Assembly: GCA_026119935.1 (NCBI GenBank)
Contig: JALRMH010000054.1
Span: forward strand, 186,001 to 250,000
Direction: 5' to 3'
Length of the DNA: 64,000 bases
Source: Endothia cerciana
Lineage: Eukaryota > Ascomycota > Sordariomycetes > Diaporthales > Cryphonectriaceae
This document shows positions 12,801 to 26,295 of the stretch, piece after piece. Below the pieces are notes generated by a model. It ran no database searches. It was not told where the DNA came from and was given only the letters and a program-made list of their open reading frames with translations. The first letter of the stretch is position 1; each line of letters opens with the position of its first letter. The position numbers were made by a program, and so were the translations under genes.

Positions 12801-12886
12801 CTGGAGAGCTTGATCGTGGGCGAAAGAGTAACGGCCTCACATTACCTTGCGATGATATGAACTCACAACCGTTATCCCATGATAAC
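12283..12886. promoter_or_regulatory. Cluster of GATA/TTATC motifs, partly palindromic
   Basis: TTATCGGATAA occurs at 12386-12396 and 12481-12491. Each is a palindrome with a GATA-factor core on both strands. A decayed copy (TTATCGGATGA) lies at 12322-12332. Single cores occur at 12283-12287 and 12430-12434. GTTATC-CCAT-GATAAC, a perfect inverted repeat with a 4-base spacer, is at 12871-12886. Fungal GATA factors bind HGATAR. Whether these sites act on the minus-strand gene starting at 11233 is unknown. Confidence 0.4.
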
Positions 12887-14414
12887 GCTTACTTGTATAG
12901 TCTCTCATCAGGTAGGTCCCTGCTCCTCTAGCCGTCGGTTTCGCTCAAGAGAGAGGTTCGACATCGCAAACCCATCCAAAGGTTTCGAGTGAAGACACGC
13001 TAGCGGGATCGCGACGACTTCTTCCCAACCTCAAAGAGGAGGTCAGGAAGAGATCGATCCAGAAGTAGACCAGGTCCAGGAAGAGATCACCGCACCCACT
13101 CGTAGATGTTAGGCTCAAAAGGAGTTCGGGAGTCTGCGTGGGTCAGCGAACCATTTCCCTTGACGACGTGTATGGCAAGGCCATTGCTCACACGAACATA
13201 TAGCAAGGGATGCCGCACGGTCGAGACCGCAGCTGGGCGCGGAGTTTTTTTTGGCCAGGTCACACCTCCTGGATGTTGAGCTTGCTGGGGATTTCTGAGG
13301 CGGCTCGTCTGGCAGGGTGCTCAGCGACGCGAAGGCTGAAGATGACTTGAAGAAGATCAGAGTGGTTGTGTGGGAAAGAAATTAGCTGCAGCCAGTGTTT
13401 GGACACTGGCATCCGTCAAATTTTTTTTTTTTTTCCCTCAGGTTGATGTGGAAGACTTTTTGAGTTTGGGAAAGTGCAGGGAAATGCATCAATGGCGAGA
13501 TACTTTCTTTTGTGTGTGTCGAAAATTTCGTTTCATATGTGGTGGAAGACTTTGTTGTTGCTCAGGCCAAAAGATTATCTGCCTACCCAGGTAGTTGAAT
13601 AAACACGCAGCAGGAGGAGAGTAAACTTTGACTGCCAAGTTTAACACTAAGCCGACCTAGGTAGCTTACAGTCCGTCATATCTACGTATGCAAAAACACA
13701 TAGGTAGTGAGTAGGCGGAGGATCGGATTTACATAGGATGCGATGACCAGATTGGTCTAGAACTGAAAGGTTTATGTCTTATAGAGACCTTTACATACCT
13801 AGGTTGTTTGAGTAGACGTGATTGACCCAAGGTCTACCGTGACTCTCTGACTCCCTCCATGAGTATCTAGTCATGGTGACAAAGCGGGTATAGTTGCGTA
13901 AAGACACGAGGAGTGAAGACACGCAACCAAGAGATGAAGAGGCAGGACAGCCATGAGTTTGTTTTGCACCTGCTCTATTTACCAGTAACTCCATTAGACA
14001 GTGCATGGCTTCATGAAAGTTTATCATTGTTTTCTCGGTTGGTATCATGGCCTCCCATCCCCATATAGGGCGTGGTTGGCAAAAAGAAACGCTAAGTTGC
14101 AAACCCCCCTGACATGTTTCACCTATCCGATGTGAATGCAGCCGTTTTGCAAATGCTGTCTCGGAATTTGGCCGAGATGACGGGCTCAAGCCTTTAGGCG
14201 AGCCATTCAAAAAAAAACCAAAAAACAGACCCCTTTCCTGAACACCATATGGAGATCCGCGGGGACCAAAGCCTGGTCGCGCGTTCCTTGATCCAAATGC
14301 AAGCCTGAAGTTCGCCCCACTGGGCCCCTGGGCCCCTGGGCCCCTGGGAGCCTGATCCTTCCCATGCCACCTCGTGCACTCTCAGTGAGATCATCTGCGC
14401 ATATTGCCTGCCGC
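12801..14414. other. Noncoding stretch with CTAGGTA-type palindromes and the 3' flank of the ELL gene
   Basis: No supported ORF. A minus-strand frame at 13791-14210 lacks protein-like features. There is a poly-T run near 13421-13434. Palindromic CTAGGTA-like motifs lie at 13582-13594, 13656-13664 and 13796-13803. A CTGGGCCC tandem repeat lies near 14320-14348. Confidence 0.55.
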
Positions 14415-16948
14415 TTAGTAGCACTCTCGAGGCATCTGCCTGTAGATCGATGCCTTCAGCCCCTCCAACCTTTTTCGCTGCCTGAGTAGCGTGTCGTACT
14501 TCTCCTGGGAGAAGGCACCGCCGCCCGACAGCTCGTAATGGAGTTTCTGGTAAACCTCGTAGCACTTCTTGAACGTACGTGCCTCGTTCAGAATATCGGT
14601 CGACAGACGCTGACGCTTCCTCTCCGCCACAGCAACATCGATGATATCACCGTCGGACTCCATCTTGCGCTTCTTCACGTTGATGGTACCGTTGGCGACG
14701 GTCACGGAGCGGTCGCGAGAGCGGTCGCGCTCACGCTCGTGACGAATCTCGTATGCTGTCTGCTGGTCCAAGTCGGATGCGTTGGTAGGTGGAGAAGATG
14801 CCAGCGGCGACGACTTCACCGGGCTGGTGTTCTTGTTCTTGCTAGAGTATTTAGGACTCACGTAGCTGTTGCTGCGGGACGAGCTCTGCGAGCTGGACTC
14901 GGAGGGTGGTCGCTTGTAGGAAACCGTGGTGTAAGTTGGGGCGGCAGCCTTGATCTCCTTGTTGGCGCGCTTGCTCAGAGGGGTGCCTGAGCTGGAGCTG
15001 CTGTCGTCGTCGGCCTCCTCACGAGGCCGCTTATGAGCAATCGGCCGGGCGATAACTTGCGACTTGATGACCTCCTTGTATGCGGACGGCTTGGGCTTCT
15101 GCTTCAAGACTGCCACCGCCGATTCCTTCTCCTTTTGCTTCTCAAGCCTCTCCTCCCTCTCGCGCTCTTTCTCGCGCTCTTTCTCGCGCTCCCTCTCACG
15201 CTCTCTCTGCCTCTCCTTCTCTCTCTCCTTTTCTCGCTCCTCGCTTTCTTTCTTCGCTCGCGGCACAGTCTTGGACAGAGGTGCCTCAGACGAGGATGAG
15301 TCCGAGTCCGAGATGAACTCCTTCGAAAGTACACGACCAGCCTTGTCCTTGGACTTGCCACCAGCCTTCGCAGGAGACGCCTTTGGCGTGGTAGGCTTCT
15401 TGCCAACCCACTTTCTCTCAATCTTCTTGGCCGGCTGCTTGGTTTGCGATGCCTGCCGCGACACCGACTGGCTCGTCTTCTTTGCCTTCTTCGTCTCCGC
15501 GCCGGACGGGCTGGCGTCTCCGCTCGGGCTGCCGCTCGAGTCCTCGCCATCGTTCATTTTGAGCTGTGGCGTCCTGGCAGCAGGCTGTGGCGGGCCCTTC
15601 GCGATTGTTGGCAGAAGCTTGCTTAGACACTTGCCCCTGCCGCGCTCCTCCTTGGGAAGCAGTCTTTCCCACACAGGCTCCGAGGCACTCATCCGCATGC
15701 GGTCGTACATCCGGATGGCATTGTCGATGGCCGCCTGGCGATCTTCGTCTGATTCGTAGTCGTACTTGAATACATCAAGCTCCTTCCAGTACAGCTTCTT
15801 CAGGATGAACTTCTTCCCACTGTCGTCGAAATCGGCCACCTTGTCCAGTGCCTTCTTGAAATCATCGGCATCGCCGGGCCATCGCGACTGCAGTTCCTCG
15901 AGCGACATCTCCCTGGCGGCCAGTTCGTGCACGATGGGCGCTCGGAGCTCCCGAGCCTCCTCCTTGGCCTGCTCAGCCGGTGATAGCGTGGGGTTCAGGG
16001 ATGGAGAGATGATCCCGCTCAAGGCAGGGCTGTTGGGGCGAGACCTGCTGATAGCGGTGGCCATGGATCCTGCCTTGCCCGGGAGCAGCTTCGTCTTGCT
16101 GCTCTTCGTCGCACCAGGCTTGGGACTAGCAGTCCTGATGGAAGCATTCTCGAGTATCTTGGTACTACACGAACACAGGTTAGTACTGGTCCCGACCAGC
16201 CATTGCCGAGCCACACATACGTGTTTCCTTTCTTCTCGTCATTGGCTTTCTGTATGGACTCTTTGAGCCTCATGAACTCGTCCTCGATCTCAGCATCCTG
16301 GGCCTTGTGATGTACAGCAGAGGTCTTGGACGCAGTCTTCTCCCGAACAACCTCGCGACCCGCAGCCCATCGGGGGTACTCGTCGTGTTGTGGTTTTATG
16401 AAGAGGGACATGGTCGGCAGTGGTAATCTCTCTGCGTGTTCTGTTGAGTCAGAGGGATCGGTGAGATAGAGGTCGAGGTCGGTGACCTCGGAGGATTGGT
16501 CGATCTGGTGAACTTCCGTGTCTTCGCCGCAGAGGAAGGACTGCCGCAAGAGAGGTCAGCAGAGCGTCTTATGTAGGCGATGCCCCCAAACAATTGCTCG
16601 TCCTAATTGTATTGTCTGATTGAGAGTATTTCCACCGCTCGCCATTGTTGAACCCTCCGCCTATTTTCCGCCTGGGGCGATGTATTATAGGCCGACCGTC
16701 TACCGGCAGAACAATAGACGGCCGCCATTGTCCGCCCTCCACCGATATCACGAGAAAGTGACCAACGAGGCACTTACGGGAACGTCCCCCAGAGATAAAC
16801 TGATGTCCTCTCCATCTTGCACACATTGTATGAGGTCCTCAATCACATCGTCGCTGAGTTCTATGGCGAAGGCCTGCAGGGGAAGGTCATCTGCAGTGTT
16901 GGCCGAGCTCTCCAGTTGGAGGCCGGCCTCGGTTATCTCCAAGGCCAT
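14415..16948 (-). CDS. ELL-type RNA polymerase II elongation factor, 746 aa
   Basis: Three exons, 16948-16778, 16540-16221 and 16164-14415, join in phase. Intron 1 is long (237 bp, GTAAGT, CTGCTGAC branch) and intron 2 is 56 bp. The N-terminal domain spans roughly residues 1-165 (ELSDDVIEDLIQCVQDGEDI, LPTMSLFIKPQ). A winged-helix-like segment lies near 239-297 (APIVHELAAREMSLEELQSR, then KKLYWKELDVFKYDY), with PVWERLLPKEERGRGKCLSKL nearby. The middle is disordered, Ser/Lys-rich, with a long Arg/Glu run. The end (about 690-746, YQKLHYELSGGGAFSQEKY) resembles the occludin/ELL domain. ELL suppresses polymerase II pausing in the nucleus, with EAF-type partners in fission yeast. Family assignment is by pattern recall. 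No EAF gene is in the window. Confidence 0.8.
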
Positions 16949-17595
16949 CTCGAATGTCCGTATGCAGGTTCCACCTCGGGTGTCGTTGTGTCGGGACTCT
17001 GCACCACAGACCAGCAGTCGAAGCTGTCAAGGTCTGGGTGGAGGAATGCGGAGGGTGTCGACACCAGGGATTCCGTGTTCCTTTGGGTGGGTGGCCTCGG
17101 TTTCGTCTACTGGCCGGGGGGGGGGGGTTTGGTTCGGAATGGGTGACCAGGTTCGCCGCAGTGCTTCCAAAGAAATGAATCTCCGGAGCAGAACCAGGTG
17201 TGGGTAGCTTGGCGTTGAGTGGATGTAGCACACCACTACATGACTGGCCAGGTCTTGTCGGTGTCGGTCGGGAGTGAGGTTGGCTTCAGCGGCTCGACGG
17301 GGGAGGGGGGAGGGGAGAAGGTGAAGAGCGTCGAAGGGTGAATCAGGAGGGAGGTAGGTGTGAGGAGGAAGAAGGGGAGGTGAAGAGGTCGAGGGCGGAG
17401 AGGAGCAAGCCTCCTTTGGGAACCAAGCCAGCTGTGCTATCTGGCCTAGATCGCAGGAGAAGACAAGCGGGAGAATAGGAAGAGGAGGTACTCTGTACAC
17501 TCGGTAGAATTGAGGCATACACGGTAGAGTCGTGTTGAGGTGACGGGGAGGGAGAGAGCCGCCACCACACCAAGAGGCAGGCCCAGTACACAGCG

Positions 17596-17626
17596 CAGCG
17601 CAGCAGCGCAGCAGCGCAGCAGCAGT
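17596..17626. repeat. GCAGC/GCGCAGCA short tandem repeat
   Basis: A run of GCAGCGCA- and GCAGCAGC-type units lies upstream of the ELL gene. Low-complexity tract, no coding role evident. Confidence 0.8.
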
Positions 17627-18480
17627 GAAGACAAGCACTACAAGACAGGGCTTGGGGGATGCGCCGCAGGACAGGGTGGGTACAGTATGATGGCACTGCG
17701 GCCATGGACTGGGTGGGTGTCTGGGACCTGAGCAACCAGCATTGGCCTAGCGCAGCCGAGGGTGGAACCCTCTGGATGTCCCGGCCGGTACCCTCGACGA
17801 ACGTACCTCGCAGTAGCTGTGGTAGCCCGCGCCCAGGCCCGTCACCCAGCCTGATCTCCGGCGCCTCAAGCTGATACAGCCCACTGTCCTGGTGGTTGGC
17901 CCAGCGTGGCTGATCCGGAGGCCAGTCGGCATGACATGGGGACCGGGGTGGGAGCTACTTCAGGCTACATGGGGTACCTCTGGTCGTGCATTCTAGCAGG
18001 GGACATGGGTCCAGGGGCCAGCACCATTTGGCCCCAAGGTGCATCGCATTGTCAGAAGACCCCTTTGAGTCTTGGTCAGACGGTGCCGTGGGTCCTCCAC
18101 CTGAGCTTGTTCAAGCAAAGAGTGACGGTAGAAGAACCCGGAGGATGTGTTAGGAAGCGCAGACAATGAGGTTTGGATAGCTAATCCAAAATAAAAAGGT
18201 TTCCTTGGTTCCCGGCACGAATAAAAATAAAGTCATCTGGACAATGTTTTCCCCAGGGGTGGTGAAGTGAACAGGCGCCGGCGGGACGGACGTTCTGGAC
18301 GGGCCTGCTACCAGATGGCCCGTCCATTGCCTCAAGTCGAGATGACTATGGAACTGTCAATGCGTTTCGAAGCTCGAAAACAGCAATGGCTTTGTGCCTT
18401 GCCTCCCACCACAGGTCATGTGCTCATCACTACGGACTAGCCACCGCCACGGTATACCGATCCATTGAAGGTGCTGCTAT

Positions 18481-18512
18481 CGCACTTTGGCACTTTGGCA
18501 CTTTGGCACTCC
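18481..18512. repeat. Octamer tandem repeat GGCACTTT, about three copies
   Basis: Three adjacent copies of an 8-base unit (GGCACTTT), visible directly. Confidence 0.8.
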
Positions 18513-18844
18513 AGGCACCTCTCTCCCTCCCCGTAATTACAGATTATGTATCCCTCCGTATTGCTGAAATCGGCCCACCCGCAAGTCGTAGTCGTGCCCT
18601 GGCCCTGCCAGGCGGATGAACTAGCCGACGAGTTCCGCCCTGTCCACCCCCCCCCCCCACACCTCATTCATCGCGCAGCGCCGCAGTTGCCCCATCTTCA
18701 GTCGCCCTAAAGCTCCTGGGGTGGTCTCGTAGGTGGAAAAAGGAGTATGGACGGTGAGGAGAAGAAGCTTTCGGAGAATAGGCGAAGTGGCCGTATTCAA
18801 TCAAACAAGATGTCGAAAGTCTTATGTTCTCCTCGCCGCAACAA

Positions 18845-18883
18845 TCCCTCCCTCCCTCCCTCTCTCCCTCTCTCTCTCTCTCT
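18845..18883. repeat. CCCT/CT microsatellite
   Basis: A pyrimidine run that passes from CCCT units to CT units. Confidence 0.9.
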
Positions 18884-21221
18884 ACATCTCTTCCTCTTGG
18901 GAGTCCAGTCTTCTTCTCCTTTGGAGGTTGCGGGGACCTCGTAGATTGCCGTGTTCCAGAATTCGGTGTCTCGCACTGCCCCTCCATCTGGAAATCCTAT
19001 CGCTACAGATCCAGACTAGCTCGCCAACCCGGGCGGTAAGGCGGTATCTGCCAGCCCCGGTTGGGATTAGCCTTCGAGGCCTTAGGCTCCATGGTACCCT
19101 CGGGGCACGAGAGGGCCGAACTGGCATCTGTAGGCAGGCCAGGCGTGCCAGGCGTGCCAGGCAAAGACACCCATCCACCACCGTTGCACAGGATTGGTTA
19201 GGGACCGAATGCCCTGCTTCGCTCCGCCCTGCCTGCCTGCCTTTGGGGGCCGCCGGGCAGGCAGCTGACATGACCTCACCAACTGTCTGTGTTTTTCCTG
19301 ACCTGCACCGGATGACGCTGAGCAGCAGAGTCCCCCTACCGAGGACGTGGCGACACGCAGAAGCGTGAGACGGCAGGCACTAGCTCCTCTGTGGGCCCTG
19401 TTGGCACCCTCAGCCGTGTAGGAGCCATACCATAGCACGTAGTCTGTAGCGGAGGGACCCAAGGCGGGGGGGGTTTCGGCATCTATAGTACCGTAGCAGT
19501 AGCATACGGGACCGACAGAGTCTTGTCCGGCGGCATCGTCGCCCGGACAGGGCAACTTTTCGTGCTGTGCTTGCACAAACATTGACTGGGGCGGCTCGTC
19601 CCCTCTCCGCATCTTCTCCTCAGCTCGTCAACGTCAGAGGCTTGGCAGATGAGTGGCCATTCCTCCCAAAACACCCGCCCTGCCTTGTGACAAACAATAC
19701 TGGAAACGGCTCCACTGAGGCAGAGGTGGGCGTGACACCGGTGACCAGGGCGGCCTGCCGGCTTGCTTAAGGAAGAAGATGGATGACAGGGAGACTGATC
19801 GAAGGCGTGACCCACCTACCGTGTTAGGGTGGCCGACATTCTCGGTGAGTGGTGGACAAAAACTCGGGCGGTGAAACACCCCCGAGGCTGAGCGGGATTG
19901 CCTCGATTACAGGGTCTCTTGAGCCTCTGGCCAGGCGGCCAATGGAGGCGTGGCTTGGCTGCCGCTGGCTAGGCTCTTTCAAACCTCGTTGCATGTTTTA
20001 GCTGGTGCTGTTGGTAGAAAAGCCCCTATGGTCGTCTGGTGTTTGAGATCTCATCGCTTGTTTGTGCTGAGAAGATGCTTAGCGGACTGTCATTACCCCC
20101 ATAACATAACGCAGCCAGCCCTCAGCCAATCCGCAGGTCCCCTCCGGATTCCTCCACAGTCACCGCAGTGTCCTCAGCATCGACTTAACAAAGCTGCCGA
20201 GAACATGCACGGCTGCTGGACGCCGAAAGTCGATGGCAGGGCAACTTTACCCGGAAGGATCTTAGTCTGTAGGGAATGATGACCTCAGGCTACGTCGACA
20301 GGACATCCCTTGGATCCATCCAGAAGATCTGTTTCTATGGTTCCTCGCAAACCATAAGTCATGCTGCTCCACTTTGTAGGCTCTGTAGCGACTCAACTAT
20401 GTACGACCTGACACACAGCCGGGTTCCAGGCTCTGGGCGAGCTTCTACCCGCCTGCCGGTCAGATCCGCGGCCGCGAGCTCGGGTGAGCGTGACCACGGT
20501 ATGGGATCCTACCCGCTCGCGCCGCTGCGCGAGGTCCTGCTGTCACCTCACCACGTTTGGTCTGGACGCTCGTCGACAAGTCGACCCATGGATGATCGAC
20601 GTTGTGATTGTCAGGCACTCCCGCATGCCGAGAGCCCCGGCGAGCTATGCGGTGTTTGAGGTGGATCGCCTACCACCAAAACCTACCTACCTAGGTAGTC
20701 GGCGGATTACCCATAGGACTTGTTCGTCATGTGTGTATGCCGATGCCGATATAGCAAGATCGGCAAGGAACAAAAATAGCCACTCCCTAGACGCCGAGCC
20801 TGAGTGAGGTTGGGGCTACGTCTTGGCGATTGATCCTTCTCCCCGGGGGGGGGGGGTCCTCTTCGGCTGCTGTGGGCACTGTGCCCTTTCGAGTTGGATG
20901 CGAGAACCTAGAAGCGATCCACATTCGTTATCCCACGCACCGACCCGCCGGTGTGGATCTCGCCGGTCTCCCGAACCTCGAGACCTGCGGGGCGGGAGCT
21001 GGAGCTCACGATATCAGACGGCAGGCCACTCCACGGACAAACATTGTTTTTGTCCCCCCTTGCTAAGGTAGAAGGGCACGACATAGAGGACCCGTTGGAC
21101 CGCGGAGATGTGCGATCACACATCTGTCGCCTTTCTGTCGTGTCTCTACCCGCCTCCCCAGGCTGCTCCCAAGGATATTGTGCGAGGGAGTGGTCAGGCC
21201 ATTAGGTATCTAGCCATGTCG

Positions 21222-21287
21222 TGCTACTACATAGTACTGCTACTACTGCTACTACTGCTACTACTGCTACTACTGCTACTACTACTG

Positions 21288-21320
<33 letters not shown>

Positions 21321-21322
21321 TT
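21222..21322. repeat. CTA/TGC-type trinucleotide microsatellite, about 100 bp
   Basis: A long TACTAC/TGCTAC array ends in pure TAC units. It would read as a leucine or tyrosine run, but its frame has no protein-like flanks. Confidence 0.93.
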
Positions 21323-23437
21323 ACGGCCAATGCTCGGCATCAGCTTACAGAGCAGCCGGCGGCGGCGTAGAGCCACCGCAGAAAGGGCCGACTAGGGATC
21401 TCAGCCGGGTCGCCAAGCCCACGAGCGCCAGACTAATCAGGCCATCGACGGGCACCGGGTGACAATTTTCCAAAACTCGCCGTCACAACGGACTGTCGAG
21501 GGTTTCCCCTTTACCTTGGTGATCTCCATGCTGTCAGTCTCCCCCCATCCCCCGAACCCGAGGCGGTGGAGCGCTAGGCTGGCTGAGCATTTAGGTGATG
21601 ATCCTCGCTGGCACTGCCTCAGCCCTATGCCCAGGGGCCGAACCGCTGCGAGGCTCGTGTCCGCGGGCGAAGAACCATCGTTCCGCCCGCAACCTCATAA
21701 GGGGGGGCGTTCCTCTCTTCGCTCACCAGCACCGGAGCCAAGCCTGCACAGCTGCATTGACGCTGACGCAGGCCTGCTGAACGACCACTTTCTCTCTCTT
21801 GCATGAACGAGGCTTCCGACTAACCGGGAGCGCCTGGCTGATTACTGTCGTGGTGTAGTGGTGGCTGCAGAAAGAAAGAAAAAAAAAAACCCCCCCTCAG
21901 ACCAAAAAAAGACCTGCACCTCCAATCAACGCGAAACCAGGGCAGAGCACGCATGGTTCGTCTCATCTGGCCCGCGCCAAATGCAGCCATGCTTTGCTGT
22001 CCAGTCAACTGCCGGTCCCGATGTGAGGCCACGAGGGGAGATTGCTCGCCCTGCGGCGTTGATGCGATTGAATGACGGAGTGGCTGTTCGTCGGGGCCAC
22101 CAGCAAACAAGACAGCACTCGTCCTTCTGGGGGGGGGGCGGGGGTGGGAGCTTGCAGCGTGCTGGGTGTCACCCGTCCAGGGAGCACTTTGGCCCCAGAG
22201 GGCGCTAACTGGAGATACATCACGATACAAAATGCTGCTATGCAAGACGCCCGTCCCCCTCCCCCCCCCACCATCCCCCAAAATGTAACTACTACCTTCT
22301 CGGCTCGCTACTATGTGACGAGCCCGCCCGTGACGGTTGATCAGATAATGCCCGCCCTCTCTCTCTCTCCCTAACGAACATTTGCGCCTGCACGCCCCCT
22401 CTGAAAGCCCCCCCCCCAGCCGCCACTTCTCACCAAGCTCGGCGTGACGGCTGACTAGGTGTCCCTCCTCCCCCCCTCCCACCCAATGGGCGGAGGAGCA
22501 GGCGGCACCGCTCGTCAGGCCGGGGCGGGCAGCGAGGGTGGTCACAGTGGCCCGCGGTTTGACTTTTGGCCTGGGCGCCGTCGCTCGCTCGGCGCAGATC
22601 GATCAGAGACACGCATATCCCGCGTACGCACTATGGTACATCCCCGCCCGTCGCCCAATCCTGGGCGTCGGCTCGAGGACGGGGCTGGGGAAGCGAGTGA
22701 GACGGCGTTGACGTGCTTGGGAGGATGGCACGGCTGTACCTGCTGTATGTACTCTGGGCACAATGCATGCATGTCTTGGTTGCCATCCCCCGGAGTTGTC
22801 TGTCCCACCATGGATCCGGATCTCCTGTCTTTCTTCCCTCACCTTCCTGGGGTGGGCTCCGGATGTCACGGCGGAGCGCATGCGGAGGGGGGGGGGGACG
22901 TTTTTTTAATTTATCTATCCGCTGCAGGCCAGAAATGCAGGTCGCACACACATATATGAGCCGGTGTTCCTCACGTCGGCCCTGCGACAGCTGTCATGTA
23001 GCACCAGATGAACGATCTGTGGACCGTCGAATGAAGCCCCCCTCCCCACCCCAATTGCGGTGGGTGGCCGGTAACGGTCCGGTTCGCCCCCGGAGTCCTT
23101 GATCCGCCCACCTGTCCATCTTTGTCTGCCTCCGTGATAGATTGGTGATAGGCCCTGCAGCAGGCGGTCTTTCAGGGTTTCCGTTCCCCCTCTCCCTCGG
23201 CAGCTAACTTTACTCCGGAGCAAACGGCCAAGGAAGGGATCCTTCTGTCGGATGCCCATCTCTTGGTCGTGCTATGGCCCCAGGGTCCAGGCACGGACAA
23301 GCGGCACCGGCTCGAGTCACCTTACCAGAAAGGGGCCGCCGGACGAGGCACTAGTGGATCATACGGAGCCGATGCTTACATATGGCCTCCAATCGACGAA
23401 GATGGGCAGCACCGTCGGCAGATGGGACGCTGTATGC

Positions 23438-23438
<1 letters not shown>

Positions 23439-23477
<39 letters not shown>
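23439..23477. repeat. GT dinucleotide microsatellite
   Basis: About 19 GT units, slightly interrupted by GC at the left end. Confidence 0.95.
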
Positions 23478-23480
<3 letters not shown>

Positions 23481-23903
23481 GAGTATGCGTGTGGGCTTCA
23501 CGGCTCTCGCTTCTCGGCGCAGACCCCCCCGTGCTGCACTCCAGGGAAATAAAATCCAGGTCCCGACGTGCAAAAGCAGGTCAGGCGTCCAGGGAGGGAG
23601 GTCCCGACGCCCGCTCTTCTGCAATGTCAGCCGAGCTCGCCGAGATCTTGGTGCAGACCAGGACGCACGCCATTGGCGGGACTCGACGCCGGGACGGCTG
23701 GGCATGCACAGGAGGTTGTGTGGCTTGCAGGTGGTACCTCCCCGGTGGTAAAAAGCTTCCGGAAGGTGTTCTTGCGGGCTCCTCACGGAAAACCGCACGA
23801 GGAACCAAAGGCATGGCGAGAGATGGGGAATTGACTTGGCCAGGTCGCAATGGCGATGAAGGTGCTGTCGCCGTCGCCATCTGCACCGGGGCCGGGCCAG
23901 ATC

Positions 23904-23928
23904 AGAGAGAGAGAGAGAGAGAGAGAGA
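23904..23928. repeat. GA dinucleotide microsatellite
   Basis: About 12 GA units, visible directly. Confidence 0.95.
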
Positions 23929-26295
23929 TGCCTTGATGAATTGAACCTGGCTGGTAGATGCGCCGGGGGGCAGTGGGAGCGTGTCGGAGGAGGAGATTGG
24001 GCGGCATGTCCCCATCTCAGAACGACTTGCTTTTCCCGCCTGCAAATCTTCAAGATCGATCCCGGCGTACACAACATATACATATGTGCGTCACGGTGTT
24101 TGCTTTTTCCTTATTTTTGGGGACCATGACGTCGCCTCCGAGATAAAATATGAAATATAAGATGTTTAACCCGTTCATACATGGCCATCCAGAGGACAGC
24201 CTCATCCGGTTCTTGAAGGCTCCTTGCCCGTCTACGATCATGGTAGGGACAGCCCGGGGGGAGCGCGTGACAGCCGGTTTTATGCCTAGTACCAAGGGAC
24301 GCGGTGGGGCCGGGCCCTCAGGGTGGTGGGAGGAGTTTGCAGAGGGGGGGTGCACACACCTGGCTGATCACTGATCACTGCAATTGATCCGCAGGTACCG
24401 GCTTGTACCTGTCTCAGATTGGAGTATGCGCGAGACGTACTACGTATGTAGCTCGGCCGGTCGGGTGGACGAGGCGATCTGCGGTCGCTCACCTCATCAA
24501 CCAACAACGCTATTGTTGACGGATGACTGTGACGAGAAACGACGCTGTGCGATGTCCATGACCTCCAAACAAAAAGGTGGAGTGGCACAATTGCTTTTCT
24601 GCATCAGGACCCTGCCGGGGCCACGCGGTGGCCCGGCAAGGGGCTAGCCCGCCGACGTCTGTGAGCTTGCAGGCTGCACGACTCGCGTCTCGTCTCGACA
24701 AGCGAAGCCCACGGCCCTTTTCCCTTCCGCTCCTCGAGTCTCCGTTTTGGGGAGAAGGGGGGTGGGGGGGCCGCCTTGGGATGGGAAATTTGTCTCTCGC
24801 TTCTGGATGGACACACCTCGAGGGAGAGCCTCTGATCCCATCTGCCCCGGTCCCGGCGATCAAAACCCTTCAGCCTCACGATCAAAAGCCAACCAGCGCC
24901 ACAGCTGGAATACTGTATCCGCTGGGCCTCCCCCGCGCTCGATCGTCCAGCGCGACTCGGCCGCCGGGAGGGAGATCCACAGCACTGGTGCAGCTGCAGG
25001 GCCAGCCCGTCCCACGCCCGTACCATTGGACGACACAAGCGAAGGCCACCCCGCCCTCGACGGGTCTACATTCTCTTTATGAACGTAACAGGTGTAGAGC
25101 ACTGAAGGGAGAATCTGCCTGAAACGTGGAACAGATCCCATCTCGACAGCGCACATTCCCGTATCCATAACTACCGCTGGTTCGCGGACATGAGATCTGA
25201 GCCGGTTTTTTGGAGTTGGGGGGAGGGGGCAAATGACTAACGTCAGTCTGATCTTTGGCAGGGGGCCTCGGATCGCTTTCCTGTAGTACGACAGTGGCGG
25301 GCCGTGGCGCCCGCTCCCGCACATATCATGTACTGGACCATTGTATATGCGAGTAGTTTGAGAGGCTTGGCGGACCAGCAGGGGAGATTCGCGTGTTCCG
25401 TACAGCAGGCAAATTCGATTATTCCTCCGAGCTCATGTCGCAAGAGGGGGGGGGGGGGGAATTGGTCAAGGGCAAGACGTTACCTGCCAATGCGAGAGTG
25501 GCTGTCTAGGTGTTCCTATCCGCGCCAGCCGGAGACGTGGACGAACGTCTTGCGCGCCGTGCTGCAACGAGACTAGACCTGAAATTACACACATTCTCCG
25601 AGAAACGAGCCACAACACCGGAAGAAACATCGTGGTCGATGATTGCAACGATGCTCCTCTGTTGATCTTCATATGCGTTCCATACGACGACGAGCTGGGT
25701 TTACGCAGCGACTGACGACAACGAAATGCTGGGGGGTACAGGGCAGTCTGAGGGTGGTGGGGTCCGCCCCGCACCCACATTTTGAGGTCAGGTTTTTGGC
25801 AGCTCTAAATCTGCGGGACCACATGGCCGTGGGACTGGGACCTTGGGCCAGACTTCGTGACCTTGACGATTCAGATGTTTTTCTCTGGTAGTTCAAAGAG
25901 GCCCCCGCATGGATGTGGTAGCCTGTCCAGCCAAACACTGGTATCAACGACCCTGACCTGGAGAACCGTGCCTCCTCTGAACTGGTTCATCTTGTGTTCT
26001 GCCAGGACCTCGTGCGTTGCTCAGGAGCAAGGCGACGGGTAGTCAGCCGGTGCGTAAAGCGCCGGATGGTCTGCCGCGGAATTGCCCGTGGGCAGTCGCG
26101 GTGAGACAAACTGGTCAGGATGTCGACGATTTGACTTGCGCGGTCCAGTAGCGCGTGGGCCCGTTCTCTGCGAGTTCTTCAAGGGGCCAGTGCCGATCTT
26201 TTCGAGCGATGGGCGCCGTGGCAGGGTTGCCCGCAGTCCCGCGATTGTTAGAACGAGGCGAAGTTTGTAGAGACACCTTGCTGACTCTGAAACCT

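Noticed and set aside
18733..19368. 211-codon ORF in the gene desert
   Set aside because: Ser/Leu/Arg runs arise from the CT microsatellite; no family pattern.
21820..22545. 241-codon minus-strand ORF
   Set aside because: Gly/Arg-rich low-complexity translation of homopolymer-rich DNA.
23376..24083. 235-codon minus-strand ORF
   Set aside because: Contains translated GT and GA microsatellites, no domain.
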